Source: Acridotheres tristis
Taxonomy: Eukaryota > Chordata > Aves > Passeriformes > Sturnidae
Reading direction: 5' to 3'
Assembly (NCBI GenBank): GCA_037013685.1
Contig: CM072887.1
Span: forward strand, 45,931,154-45,995,153
Length of the DNA stretch: 64,000 nt
The notes beneath the pieces were generated by a model. It was not told the origin of the DNA, searched no databases, and saw nothing but the letters and a program-made list of their open reading frames with translations. Position numbers and translations under genes: made by a program. This document shows positions 20,868 through 48,850 of this stretch, piece by piece. Position 1 is the stretch's first letter. Every line of letters begins with the position of its first letter.

Positions 20868-22682
20868 AAGATATCCAAATTAGGTTTTATTAATAAACAG
20901 GTAAAAACTGATTTGTCAATCTTCACATAGAACTGCAGATGAAGCTGAAAAACAAGGCCTCATTTTATAAACAAAATGCATTGAATGCAAGTGCTTTGGG
21001 TCTACTGCCTAATTACCTGGGATTGACATTTTCTTCCCACATAAAAAAAAATGCAAAGCCTTCAAAACAAAGGCCTCTGTGCATTCACATAGATCACTTG
21101 TAAAACTCCTAATAAAAGTGTCCACTGGAAGATGTTTACAGTGGGTGACAGTCTACTTTGTCTCTTGCTACATTGTTAGCACTCCCTCCAGCCTCACTAA
21201 GTGCTGCTGCTACATAATTCTTTGCGTGCCGTCTTTTATGCATAATGTACTGGAATTCCATTTTCTTGATCTCTGTTACATACATCCCCGATCATGTGAA
21301 TATTTTCCTTAAAAAAATAGATCATCAAAACAAAAGAGATGCTTGAGGTTGCTTCAGTGTTCAAGTCTGTTTGATTTCTCTTTTCCAGCCTTTATTTCAG
21401 TTGTCCTAAATATTGCTATCCTTGTTTTCTATAAATATGAGACTTCACCACAAAGTCAGGTTTAGAAACTGGCTGCCAAAACAGGAAAGCATTTAAAGTC
21501 CTTGAACAAAGCTGTATGATGCTGCTGCTGTTGATTTTGGCACTGTATGTACTTCCCCAATGAATCTCTCTTCAGGAATCTGCAAGACACCCAGCAGATG
21601 AAGCAAGCTTAACTCGGATGCTGATCTGTTGGTGGGTTGAAAGTTTCCTAGTATAAAGTTTCCTCACACCAGACAAAATGCTCCCTTTGTGTCACCCACC
21701 GTAAAACTCAGTGTACAGAGTGAACTATATGCATAACTCTTCCAACTTTTCCTGCACTTTTACCACGCTGCATCTGCAGGTCTTCACAGATCATCAGCAT
21801 TTACAAGAGCAATGTACAGAACGAGCAGAGGAAAGCTATTTTGTGCATAGTTTCTTATTAATGCTCTTATTTTAAGGCATTGCTTCTCTCAGATAAAAGC
21901 TTAAAAAAAGGGACATGATCGTGCTTAATCACTTAAAGGGAAAAAAAGAAAGTTAACAAAAAGACTATTACACTATTATACATACAGAAGTACAAGAAAA
22001 TAATAAAGGTGAGGAAAAGAAATCACTTAAAGCAGGCTCTAGAGCTATGTACAGTAGGAAAAGCTTTGGGGTATTTCACTGTGTGTATCGTACAGACAAC
22101 GCATGCAGTTTTTCCTTTTCATCTTTAGATGTGATTGTACTGATTTCTGGTTTCACAGAGATGTTTTCAGGGAAGACAAGGCAAGGAGTACCACTGATTT
22201 GTGAAGTTCTTCCCTTTATCAAAGGCACTATGTGGCAGCAAACAGTTTAAATATTTAAACCTTGTTCCTTTTAAGATCTCCTCTGTGCATGTAGTGTTTC
22301 ACTGAAAGCTCTGAAAACAAAAACACTAGCACTCTATTCCTTTCCCCTGTCAAAATTCAGCAGTGACATGGGGGCAGAGAAGAGGATGGGCAACACCCAG
22401 GCACTGAACACGGTGTGTGTTACTGGTAATACTGTACATGGTTTAGGCAGCTGGCGAGTCTCTCAGCCGATTGCCCTTCAGCCGATCAGCGTCAACTGCC
22501 TGTGACACAACTCTGAGGTATTGCTTGCTCTGTGGGCTGACATTTAACATTAGCAAAACGCCATCTCGTCACACCTTCCATTTTACAAAATCCTATGCAT
22601 AAATGCGTTTTTTGCCCCCCAATGCCTGGACAATTCCTTGTACTATTGCTATGGTTTTACGGAAGGTAATGGGCCTGTTGGC
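20868..22682 (-). other. TAB2: TAB2 3' UTR
   Basis: This is the region between the TAB2 stop codon and the best poly(A) site, about 1.8 kb, a plausible length for this gene. It is AU-rich on the sense strand, with no further coding potential. The 3' boundary is inferred from the poly(A) signal and downstream GU-rich sequence, not from transcripts. Confidence 0.55.
20886..20891 (-). promoter_or_regulatory. TAB2: Probable TAB2 poly(A) signal
   Basis: AATAAA on the minus strand (TTTATT here), followed within about 25-40 bases by a GU-rich downstream element (GTTGATGGTTTTGTGATTT). Another AATAAA near 21391-21396 could serve a shorter form. Confidence 0.5.
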
Positions 22683-22828
22683 TCAGAAATGCCTGGGCAT
22701 TTCACACTGTTCACAGCGATTTAAGGCTGGATGATTTAAAAAAGTACAGGCGGTACAACTCCACTGAGCTCCCTCATCTTCATCTGTGTCTGGAACAGTC
22801 TTTGGTGTTTTCACAGTGGGCCTCTGAT
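22683..22828 (-). CDS. TAB2: TAB2 last coding exon: NZF ubiquitin-binding zinc finger
   Basis: It encodes [20 protein letters not shown] and then the RanBP2-type NZF finger: W-x-C-x2-C ... N ... C-x2-C ([27 protein letters not shown], stop). The NZF binds K63-linked diubiquitin. The Thr-Phe pair after the second Cys and the Gln between the last two Cys, known contact residues of TAB2/TAB3, are present. The acceptor (CCATGTCACAG) is followed by AT, which completes a split Asp codon with the upstream exon. The final PRHF is the normal TAB2 C-terminus. Confidence 0.97.
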
Positions 22829-24078
22829 CTGTGACATGGAAGAGATAAGATAAGCAGTTACTAACTGAAAACAGCATGGAAAGAATTTTGAGATTTTTTT
22901 TTTTTTTCAGTAACTGAGAACTATCTTGTTCCTCTGAGAACAGCACTGTTATTAAAAGTGACAGAATCAGATTTTTACCACCCCCTTGACTACAGCTTGA
23001 TTGTAGGTCAGCCAAAAGGCTCAAGGTAAAACTACAAAAATCAACTTCCCCATCCCTTAACTCTGCTTTCTTCCTTTTCTTCCCTCAGTTCAAAGCTACT
23101 GCATAAAAAGGAGGTAAAATTTGCAAATTAATCAGCCCCGGATTAAACGTGGACAAGATTTAGAAGTCTGAGGTCTATGGAGTGGTCTAAAATTCATTAT
23201 GACAAGAAGTATGTGCTTGGTAACCCTTTGACATGTTTAACTTTTTGATCCTAGAAAGAAGATAGCAGTTCTTCAAGCCAGCTCAGCAGGCAGATATACT
23301 AAAGAAAAACCATTGCCTGGCTCTGTCATGCTACAGAGTAATCCTCCCAACCATACCAACACATCTTTTTGCATGATGTGTTAGACCGCAATCTTCAACT
23401 ATTTTAAAAGAGAAAGGAAGAAGAGAGAAAAGGAATGAAAAGGATGGAAAGAGAGATGAGTGACTTCTCAAGTTAACAGTTCCCTGGTTTAGGCAACTGC
23501 AAAATCCTTTTAGTCCATTATTTCATCTGGAGAACACCTCATCAGCAACCAATGAATGGCAATTACTACAAAATGACGGCAAGAACTCCAGAAATACAAT
23601 GGTACTGGATCACAGTTGCAAGAAGAATTATTTTTGTTCTTCTGTGAACAGCAGTATTTCTGGTTTAAGTCAAAGCCTACATGATAGCTAAATTGAAGCT
23701 TAAAATTAAATTAAAATTAAAATCAATGAAGAACTAAGATATAGAACTCATCTAAGTGAGTTTCACTAGTCTCTAAGCAATATACCTCATGCTCATTTTT
23801 AAAGAAAGATGGATGCTTCCATTACATAAATTACCTTACAATATATTATCCATCTTTAACATAACCCATTTAATATACTTCTCTTTCCTGAATGTATGAA
23901 TAGAGAGGAAATGAGAGCAAACAGAAGCATACTTACTGCCAATACAAATAAAATGCAAGGTTTGTATGCTTCTGAAGTAATGTATTTCATAATCAACACT
24001 AAAGATTCGTAAATTAGAACCTGATATTAGATATAAACCAGGTATTTGTATCAAATCCAACTTTTATCAATACAATAC
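22829..24078 (-). other. TAB2: TAB2 intron
   Basis: GT-AG intron with nothing else recognised. A T/A-rich tract near 22894-22908 and a TTAAAA-rich stretch near 23698-23725 are present. Confidence 0.85.
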
Positions 24079-24159
24079 CTTTGGGTTTTGGTGGCACGGG
24101 ACCAAGAAATCCAATATTATCGTAAAAATTATGAATAGCGCTGGGATTAAAATGTGGTC
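24079..24159 (-). CDS. TAB2: TAB2 coding exon (linker before NZF)
   Basis: 81-bp exon with acceptor TTTTTTCTTTAG and donor AAAG|GTATTG. It encodes [20 protein letters not shown] and VPPKPK, essentially identical to the conserved TAB2 linker between coiled coil and NZF, in the part of the C-terminal region linked to TAK1 binding. Phases match both neighbours (G|GA and G|AT). Confidence 0.97.
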
Positions 24160-32983
<8,824 letters not shown>

Positions 32984-34496
32984 CTTGCGTGTAGGCAGCA
33001 TCATCAGATCCCATACTCAATTTCCGTGCATCACTGATCCTATCCACATGTGCTAAAACAGGGTCAGTAAGATGCTGGATACCCTCTGGTTCAACATAGT
33101 GATCAGGAAGGTTTAGAAGGTTTGTAGGTTCAAAAGTTGGGGACACTACCCCTGGGGAAACTGCAGGGGGCTTATTTGGAGAAACTGTAATTTTAAAAGT
33201 ATATTTTGTGTTAGGCTGCGTAACAACCACTCGAGGAGAAGTTGCAGTGGTGCTGTTGCCCACTGCTCGACTCTTGGGTGGATGGTGATGAATAAATGCA
33301 GGACCCATGCTTACTTGACCAGACATATTCCTAGCAGTAGTAGATACTCCAGGATTTGTTGATATGAAAAGTGTGGGCTGGTTCCGCACAAGTTGATCAT
33401 CTCCTGTCGTGGCATTTGCTGAAATGTAGACCTTGGGCTGACCACGTGTGATCACTTCATCAGTATTTGGAGGACTGGCCGATATGTAAACAGTGGGTTG
33501 ACTTCTACTTAATGTCTGGCTGTTGAGGGAAGAGGGAACAGTGGAGGTGCGAGGGCCAGTTGAACGCAATTTAGAGGAACTGTTTCTTTGTGGCGGTTCA
33601 AGTTTGATTTCAATTTGATTTTTGCGAGGTCCTGTGGATATATTTTGAATGTTGTATTGGCTATGAGCAGAAGATTGTGAGCTACCAGATGAATGAATCA
33701 TAGGTGCTTGTGGAGTAGTAGGAGAACTGATAGGCATGTACACATGAGAAGTCTGGTGGCCTTGCTGGTTTGGCTGTGTTGAGTGTTGCGATGAGGTATG
33801 TGGCGTAGTACTGGATGTAGGAATAGTAGTCCAGGGACTTGGCTGAGAAGGCTGGTAGACTTGCTGAGGGTGCATGGGATTAAACTGAGATGCCCAGCCT
33901 GGCTGCTGCTGTGTCTGTCGAGTGGTACCACTAGGAGCTGTGATGTAAGGCCTAATATAGATAGAATTTCCCTGGGGACTGTTAAGTACAGGAGGAGGTA
34001 CACCATGTATGTGCAAAGATGTTGGGGTATTGCGACCAGGTTGGATGTTTGGGGCTAAAGTTACCATAATGGGGTTGAATCTGGGTGTTTGTTGAGACAA
34101 GTTAGATACTCCTTTGCTGCCTAAGTGAAATCCAAGATGCTGCCCTGGATTAGAAGCACTAACTGTATTAGCCATCCCAAAGACATTAAATCCTTGTGGA
34201 ACCTGCGCAGGTGCTGTCTGTGGTTCCTGCTGAAACAGTTCATTGTTGGACTGACTGGTTTGAAGGTGTCCATCACTAACACTGTGAGCTAGAGTCCTAC
34301 TTCCATTCATTCTACTTCCTTCTCTTCCATGGTGATAGACGTTCTGTGACTGCAAATCCAAATTAAGAGATGTCATGTGATTTCGTAGTCCAGGAATCCC
34401 AGAATCATCCGAAAAACTCAGGTCTCCTTCACCGTAGAGATACTTTGTGCTCTCCTGAGAGAGAACTGCACAACAGGCATCCAAATTATTGTTATT
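32984..34496 (-). CDS. TAB2: TAB2 large central exon
   Basis: This 1513-bp exon encodes 504 residues. It completes the N-terminal CUE domain ([16 protein letters not shown]). Next come [14 protein letters not shown] and [17 protein letters not shown], then a long Gln/Ser/Pro/Thr-rich disordered region with [20 protein letters not shown] and [15 protein letters not shown]. Three 20-residue imperfect tandem repeats (QPTVYISA / QPKVYISA / QPTLFIST) follow at about 33345-33505. It ends [11 protein letters not shown] before donor CAAG|GTAATA. The acceptor is TGTCTTTTTTAG. The middle region separates the ubiquitin-binding ends and carries sites of regulatory modification. No frameshift is seen. Confidence 0.98.
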
Positions 34497-39961
<5,465 letters not shown>

Positions 39962-42900
39962 CTGGAAGAGAAAGGAAAGCCTTGAGACACCAAGAACAGG
40001 CACTTCTGATGCAACAAAAGAACACTCCACAAAAAACTGAAACACACATACAAAATCCCCTTTCAATTATGCAACCTAAGTCACTACTTCATGTTGATGC
40101 TTTCCCGTGCGATATCTCTGTCTAACTAAGTGTTCTTCATGCACTCATAATCTTGAAAATTGCCCATTTATAGACATATCTGGGGATCGGTTTCCTTCTG
40201 TATCTGGTTTTATACTGATATTATAAAATACATTAAGAACAAAAAAAGGACTTGATTTATCCAAGTATTAAAATTATTTGGTTTCAGAACAGCATTTTTA
40301 CTTATTTTAAACAAAACTAAATGCAAAGTAGTCCACATCAAATATCGGAAAATAGTGTTCACTCCACTTTTGAATGTACCTGCATTTTTACCTTTACCAT
40401 CATTGTTTTTGTTTACTGTAAGGATATTGTGGATATAAGTTCAATGTCTCTAAGTTTCAGAATTTACTAGTAATTGCCTACTTGTTTTTCACCCAACATA
40501 CTTCAGAATACTCTGAAATTATTACTAGAAGGAAATAACACTGCAACAACTTAGGCTTCTTTAACTAATTCTGTTCCTGCTTTGAATGAAATTATGAAGA
40601 GCTATTCCACAATCACCCAATCAACACATTAATACAAATTATCTGTCCAGACCATATGATATCTACAGGCTTTTACCAAGAATTTCTACCAATAAATCTT
40701 CAAAGAATGGACCTGCATGTTAATGGAATGGTATCTTCTTCATATAAACAAATGTGACCATACGGTTCATAAAAATCCTGACATAGTTAACTCCAATGTA
40801 CATTTACCTCTTAAATTAGAAAATTTTATTCAAGCATTTCCATGAATTTTAATCACTTTCTCTGTGGCAGCAGCAGAGCAATTAAAAAAGTTACTCAGTC
40901 TATGTCTCACTGGAAGTGCACCTACGTTATTTCTTCAATGGTTTACAGTGCTAGACTAATCTGAGCAGTGACAAGACACTAGTGATCTTGCACCTTCTTT
41001 AAACAAATAAGGAAAAACACTGTTCAAATTAAAAAACTAAACAATTACATTGTTTATCAAAGACTGTACTGCAATATTTCTCTCACTAAACTTCAAATCT
41101 GACAAGATGGTTTACCCTAGTTCAATATCAAATGCCATTTTTCCACCCCTCTTCTACTAAGCAGTCCATAAAACTTCCTGCTAAATAGTTAACCCCCCCT
41201 CAATTCTCCTAAGACTGCTGAATTTTTTTCCGATTTCTCTAACCTATACTAAAGCAAACCACTTTGAAATATGCTCTATTATTTCAGAAGAGCAAATTCT
41301 ATTATCTCAATCTCAAGTTCCTTGTACAGTACCAAAATTTTGTATTTACTCTTTATTTAAATTGTATCACCAAAACAGCAGCTTCACAGCTAGTACAGCA
41401 AAAACTCCATGGAAAGAGATCAATGCATGTAGTCTTTTCAAAAAAACCACAGAGAATAAATTTTAAAAAACAGTATTTAAAACAAATGTTCCACATTGTC
41501 ACCCCAGTGTTAATTTCAATGAAGTATTTTGTATTCTAACTCATTTTTCAGTGTCTGAAGTCTTGATAAAACACAAAACGACCACAATTTCCATTTATTA
41601 CTATGAAACAACAAAGTATTATAACAATTACCCTAAAATTCAAAAGTGCTACGGAAGAATTTGTCTGCACCTTCACGAGGCATAAAATGAATTATGGGTC
41701 ATCATTCAAAGCCTGCAAAGTTCAATTATTTGTTGGTAGCATGCAAAACTTGGGAGATTGTTTTTTTATATTTTTTTTCTGTACTTTAAAGTTTTGGTGG
41801 CTTAGCACCAAGCAGATGCCTGCAGGCAGTATCACTTTATTAAATTTGCTGATAAATTTCTGCACGCATGCGTCAAATGTGCCAGGATAGCAAAATATTA
41901 TATTTACTCTAATATGGGAGGAAGTAAACCAAAGAGGCTCTGCCTCCACTATCTTAATTCAGAGAAATATACTCCAACACAAAAAGAAAAACTTTTTTTT
42001 CCTTAATTTCAATTACGATAGGCAACTAATATGGCTTCACTGACAATCTAACATGAAAAATGTATCATATGAATATTAAGGTCTCATTCCAATCAGCACT
42101 TCAAGAAGAAATACCCACTAAAGAGCTCAAAGATACCAAAAGATTCTTAATAAATTCAAATTAACCTTAAAGAAGACTGAAGTGACAGGTCATGAGGTCT
42201 TTTGAGGCCTCTCTAATACAGACAAATAAAAATGTTCTTGATGTCCATGATGTTGCAAGAAACTACCAAAAGGAGTCAGGATCCATCTCCAGAGCCAAAC
42301 TTAAAGGAACTGAAAGTTACTTTGACAGATGCAAGCCTAAGGAACAAACACACACCACTGCTGTCAGCCATGGAACTCAGGATCATCCAGAATATTGTTA
42401 GAAATATTCTTAGAATATTTAGAAAGTTACATATGCAAGCAGAAAATAAAAGGCATGAATGCAAGAGTGAATAGCCAAGACTGCCAGTAATTAGACTGTA
42501 GAAGAAAAGGGTACCAACAGGAGGCAAAGGAAACTGCTGGCTTCCTTCAGAGACTCTGGCATATAAATAAAGGCAATACAGCATTACAGAAGTAATCAGA
42601 AAAATCTATTCAAGAAATTAATTATTGGAAGAAGGAAAATTCAACACTGCTGACTCAGACAAATAATTCTTCCTAAAATCATTAATATGAGAGTTTAATT
42701 ACAAAGGAAAACGTCTAAATACTGGAGTGCAGTACAATATAAAGTTATTCTTGTAGTACTGTCCATTTATTAATCATTTTACATACTGCTTCCAGCTATT
42801 AAAAAAAAACAAACCAAAAAACAAAAATAGAAATAACCCCTTCAATGTCACTTTATAATGTTGAAGAGAGACAGAGATCCCAGTGCTCATTTATGCCAGA

Positions 42901-45900
42901 AATACTAAGTAACCGGAAGAATTAATTAGCTGTGTCCTTTTTCAAAGAGTTTTGGCATGATCCCCAGACAACTTAAAAGGCCTGGCAATTGTATCATGAT
43001 GGAGCTCCCGTTGAAGCTTTATTCTGTGAAAACTATTGAAACCAAAGTAAACAATGTGTCATCTCCCAAAGACTACTCAGAATCATGAGTATGAGACACA
43101 AAACAAACTGCCTCTCCTGTTATGAAAATACTCAAAGACAACTTCATGTGAAATACAATTCAGATGCCAAATACTTGGCCATTATAGTGCTGGTCCAGTG
43201 CTAGCCAAATACATAATTTTTCAAGTCTCCTTTCTTCTGACAGAATACATGTTTAACACATCACAGACAATTCTTCAGTATAAAACTTAACTTAGTATCA
43301 CATTGACTTTCCACAAAACATAAAACAAGTGCTCTTCAGAGTAAATTCTGCCAGAGCGGATTTTATGAAATAAATAAACCTGAAAAAATCTAAACAAAGA
43401 AGCTGACAGACTAGAATGTTATCTGCACTTCTTGTTCGTTACTATTTTTTTCCTACTGCAACTTCACATACAGTCCATACCACAATAAGTATCAAAGGTA
43501 ATTGTGCAGATTTTAGCATAACTGCTGTATTTAATAATTCCATTTAAGTTGTGATGCAACTATTGTGATGCAATGATGAAGTCCCATTTTTGGTCAGCTA
43601 CCATTCAGAAAACAGCCTTTGTGCATTCAAGAGAACAGCTTTTGGAAATATGCAGAACACTGCCACAGTAACCAGCATGCTTCTCCAAACTCAAATCAAT
43701 GTAGCCTTTATATCTCCCTTGTTAGTTCAGCTACATCAAGTAAGCAAATTGCTCATGCTTTCCTGTGGTTTTAATCTGATCACATCTGATCTGCGTTTTA
43801 CTCACCTGGCTAAAACGCTGTAAAAGTAATCTATCTAAAAACTTGTTCTAGAAATCTGGCTGGAAATATTTCTTAAAAGAGTGAATGCAGAAACAAGAGA
43901 ACATTTTCTTGTAGCATTAATGGTGCAAGTTACAGACACTGTGCATAAAAAGACTGCTGTAATGGCAGAAAATCAGATGCAGCAAGTTGCAATGCAAGCC
44001 TGGTAGAGGTTGCTAAACCAACAGCAGAAACACACAAACAACTATAAAGATGAATGAAAAAAAAAAAACCCAAACCCAACAAAAAGCCAAAAAGAAACCA
44101 CCCAATCCCTCTACACTTATCTCAGGGTCCTTCATCAGGACTAAGACACACAGACTATGTTTTACTGTTTTTGGAGTTACCCAATGCACAGATACATTCT
44201 TCACACCTCCTCAATCCATGCTTTCATGGGCAATACCTTCTACCTTCCCCCATATATTTAGCTACCTTTTTTCCTATTATCTTATCCAAACACCTATCCA
44301 GGCACCAAGTCAACAAATATTAAGAAACTTCTATGGGCTATTTTTTCAGCCAGACCTCAATTCAGATGTTTCACTCCAATAATTCAGCTAAAGACTAACC
44401 TTGGGTCACTTTCCATCGAGGGTTTCTTTACACTGAATTTCTTGAATGATAAAGTATAGCTGATATTAATATTGCTAGCATTTCTTTCAGCTTTCTTTAA
44501 AAAATATAATTTCTTCTCCAGTCTACAAGACTGGCAATCACATAAAAAAGATATGAATCTCTATCCACAGAAGATCCCTTTTAAGCAGGATCTCCATTCT
44601 TCTGACAGTAACAAGCTTTGCAAGCTTATTGCCAGTTTGAACTTACTTACGTGTTAACACTCCCCTTACAGTTAGAAGTATGTTTTTGTATCCCTATTGC
44701 TTGGGGAAAAAAGAATGTCAGACAATAAATGCCACATAGTTCTCTTGCAACCTACCTCTCCAACCTCTTACATGCCAATTTCCACATCTATTCTCTCTTT
44801 TCTTCCTCACTTATAACTGCACATTCTTGTTAAACATGAGACTAGAAACTTTCACTGTATGCGTGCCTAGCAAATGGAGGGGGGGAATTAAAGAGATACC
44901 AAAATAAAAGCCAACTTTCCTTAAAGAAATTGGTTCCTAGCTACATGCAGGACAGCACACTTAACTAGGTCATTGACACCTTGCAGGCAGCAAAAAAGAA
45001 AAACCCAAGAATAACGAAACTAAAATCACACGGTTCTCTGAGAAACTACAATACAAAAAATAAAATTATAAATTTAACAGCAAGAAACAATGAAATTCTT
45101 TTCTCCACATCTAGCCCTAATAGACTTTTTCTGGAAGCCTACAAGGAGCCAAATCTCAGGCAGCCTGAACACACAATTGTTTTCTTAAAATTAAAATTTC
45201 GAATAATTTTGTAAGGGAAAAAATATAGAAACAAGAACATTCTACCCCAGAGTTACATCTTTGTATTCTTTCTGCAAAAGAGATTAAGAAGTGACAGGAC
45301 AAAATCCAAACGCTTACGCTAACATCGTTAATGCTTTAAATGCATATTTAAAAAAAAAAAGTGTGAGAACTGGATGTTGGAAACAGGTTTATTAAATATT
45401 CCTAGTAGAATTTAATTGTTCTAATATATTACTCAGCCTTTCCATGGCTAATTCAAACCATTTCAATAGCTCTTCACCAGTATCTCTGCTTAAAGAATAG
45501 TATTATCAAATCCAGATGTTACACTTCACTCATTACCATCCACCTCTTAAAGAATTAATAAATTTTGCCCATCACAGCTAGTTTTGCATCTCATCCTCAA
45601 CTTACTACATAGTGATACTTCCTTGTAATTGTTTGCCAGATTTCTACTCTGCACTGTTCTGAATCCAAACAAGAACATGAAAGATATAAATCTGATTTCA
45701 TTGCATGACCTTAAAACTGAAAAAAACCAGAATCTCAAACAAGCATTACTAAGAGTTTTCTCCAAGCACATTACCGAATTGGATCAAACCAAAAGACTTC
45801 TATCAAATAATTAATGATGAGCAAGGTCAGAGGAAAATGGCAAACTCTGGAACAGTTCAAAGAAATAATCTGTTCCTATGGAAAATTTATTTTAAGTGAC

Positions 45901-45903
45901 CAT

Positions 45904-45950
45904 ACCTGGAAGCAACTCCTACCTGGAAGCTATTCCTACCTGGAAGCACA
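45904..45950. repeat. 17-bp tandem repeat, 2.8 copies
   Basis: ACCTGGAAGCAACTCCT, then ACCTGGAAGCTATTCCT, then a partial ACCTGGAAGCACA: a 17-base period with two mismatches between the full copies. Confidence 0.95.
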
Positions 45951-46209
45951 ATGTGGTATTTTTTATTCCTCCAAATTAATTACAAAGAGTAATTTCCAGA
46001 AATAAATTTTTATTTAACACATTTCATAATGTCTTTTAAACTTCTGGCCAGAATAACAATGTATTTTAATGGGTCCCACAGCAAAAGTGTGCACACATGA
46101 AACATTTATAGAGGTTTAATCGGTCAGGTATTTCCTTGGAAACTATGACCAGTTACACAATTTCTTTTTCAAGGGAAATTAGTTGGGGTTGTACCTTTTT
46201 CACGTAGAG

Positions 46210-46246
46210 AAAAAAAAAAAAAAAAAAAAAAAAAAAGGAGGGGGGG
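46210..46246. repeat. A27 run followed by a G-run
   Basis: A27 at 46210-46236, then GGAG and a G-run to 46246. No retroelement is recognised on either side. Run length is likely variable and error-prone. Confidence 0.95.
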
Positions 46247-47884
46247 TTTGTTTTCTTTGACTGTGGATTTTTAACTTGTGCTAGTTCAGTAATGCTAATG
46301 CACACATTAAGGGATTCTATTAATGGGTTGTACCTAAGTTTGGTTTGGATTTTTTTTTTCCTTTCCCTTATGAGAATTAATTAAAAACAAAGCCACCATC
46401 CTTTACTGCAGGTCATTCTGTCAATTCTATCAAAGCACAGCTGACCTTTTCACCTATAAGTCAGCAACGTGTTGGCAAATCTCATACATAAGCTTGTTAA
46501 AAAATGAGTTTTCTCAGATCACTGTAAAAATTTCCTCAGGAATATGGTCTCATTAGAGAAGAATCTATCACAACAGTTGAGCTTGACTTAAGCTACTGTT
46601 AGGAGTTGGCAGTTTGAGATTTGACCTGTATTCTTTGCATAGTATGTTCACAACAGAAATTCGGATCTGAAAGCTTAGATGAACTAAAGGTGAGGAAAGC
46701 AAAACACCTCTAAGACAGCTAAGAAGGCATTTTCAATTCTTCCTACACTTATTCTCCAAGGCACACCCAACTGTTTTAGAGCAACACTTCTCATGTGCTC
46801 TCCTGTTCACATAGTTCTCACAAGACCCCTAAAAGCTCTACATCACTACCCACTAAGTTGTACTAGAAATATATGTGAAGATAAAAATCAAGATTTCTGA
46901 ACTACATGTGTATCTTACACACAGTATTTGATGAAACTCAGAATTAGAAGTCCAAGAATGTTATAAATCTATCCTTATGAACCATTTTCTTCACCTTAGA
47001 AGCAACCATATACTTTGTACATGTCTTGTAAAACCTGTTTCATGGCAATTGTAGGATGTCATATGGAAATGAGATACACAAAACTAAAATTGCATTGCAT
47101 AATCCAGTCAAGGTATTTTTAAAAATTATATTAATGAATGCCACAGTAACTGTAAATTCTGCCTGCATTAGGATTCCAGTCCTAGCACTCTTCATGTCAG
47201 TTTTACCCAGATAATCAAAACTCTCTACCTTCAAGTAGATTTATTCCCTTTTTTATTATGCAAATGTGTACATTTGCTTCCATTTGTCAGCTTCCCAACG
47301 AATAAAAAATCCATTATTAATTCACAGGAAGGTCAAGTAGCAAGTATTAATCTTCACATCCCCAACTGTGATTGTATCAGGTTTCTTCCACAGATTAACA
47401 ATATGAGAAAGCTGTCAAGTATTTTTTTTCCTTCTGCATACCTCATTTCTACTCTCACTAAAGAGTAAAGCTTCCATAAAGATAATCCTCTATGAACTCT
47501 CTGAAGTCAAAAGCAGGTGTGGCTATTTTGAAGAGTATGTACTATTTACAGTGCAACTGTTTTAAGAGTTGAAGGACGAGAAAAAGACAATAAAAATGCC
47601 AATCAGAGAACGAGGCAGGAAAACCACATCTATATTACCACGCCTCATTAAAAAATCTTGAAAAAGTAACTGAAAACAATGACAATCTACAAAAAAAACC
47701 CCATGATTAAACTTTTTTTTAAAATTCACTTGACTATATCTCCTTTAAAATCTGCTATTGGTTGATGACTGACAAAAAGATACAAAGGCTTCCTAAAATG
47801 AAGCAATTATTTTAAACAACCGGTTTAAATCTAACTAGGTGCTGTAACCTCTCACAGATTCTCTGATCACAATGTGCACTGATG

Positions 47885-48850
47885 TAAGAACATAAATATC
47901 CTACTGAGTCAAAGAAGAGTCATTTTAGCTCAGTGCTGTTTGCAAGAGTGGCAACAAAAAAGCAATATTCAGGAAGAACATGTAAGCCTAAGCCTTTTTT
48001 GAGCACATTCCTATCATTCTCTCCGTATGTATAACTCTGTGATTGAGGAAACTCAAACACCCTGTCTATTCTCTTTACAGATCTGTTGATGATTGATTTG
48101 ATTAATCAAATTCCTTTTCTTAATCTACTGAAATTATCTGCTCCTCCAATACACTGTGGCAAGGAATTCCAGAAGTTTATTACTCTGTGCATTTTGAAAC
48201 AGTAATTCAAAATCAACCAAAAAATCTTCCTTAGACTTTTTTCAAACTTCTTGTCCTACAGGTCCTGAGTGGTACACAGTTCCAAGCTGCAGGATTTCAT
48301 AACACTTCTGCATTCACCACCTGCCTTAATTTTCAAATTTCACTCATAAATCCTCCTACAATCTTCACCTCTCCAAATTGGTAAGTCTGTCGTCTAAATG
48401 CCTCCTTGGAAGGCAAGGGCTGTTGTCTTGATTAAAAATAAAATAACATCTTCTCACTAGCTTTCCTAACACCAACATATGCTCCCTGAAATACAGGGAC
48501 TGTAGCCCTCAGTACTGAAGGGGAAAGCTTACCAGAGCTTTACACAGGAGTGGAACCATTTCTCATGTCCTCAGTATCTTTCTGATGATGCCCAATAGCT
48601 CTGCTAGCTTTTCCATCTGCTCCTGAACATTGCACCAGAAGTTTCACCTAACTCCTCACAAATCCAAGACTGCTCTTAGTTGCAATGAGTCATAAATGTA
48701 GTATCTGTGTGCAAGACCAGGCTCAATACACACCAGGAGATGATATACTAGAACTTTAATAACCTATCCCTCTTTTTCCCACCTGTATCTTTCCTTCTCC
48801 TATCTAGTACCTTAACATCATTAGCTAAAAAAGTCTTAAACATTCTCCAA
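47885..48850 (-). mobile_element. Ancient CR1-like LINE relic
   Basis: Strongly diverged antisense CR1 of the old amniote type. The order of diagnostic blocks fits: GTAAGAACATAAATATCCTACTGAGTC (3' end), CACTGTGGCAAGGAATTCCAGAAG, CTTCTTGTCCTACAGGTCC, CATAAATCCTCCTACAATC, TACACAGGAGTGGAACCATTTC, GATGCCCAATAGCTCTGCTAGC and GAACATTGCACCAGAAG. Many indels are present. It is much older than the other copies in the window. The left edge is fairly clear; the right edge is approximate. Confidence 0.6.
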
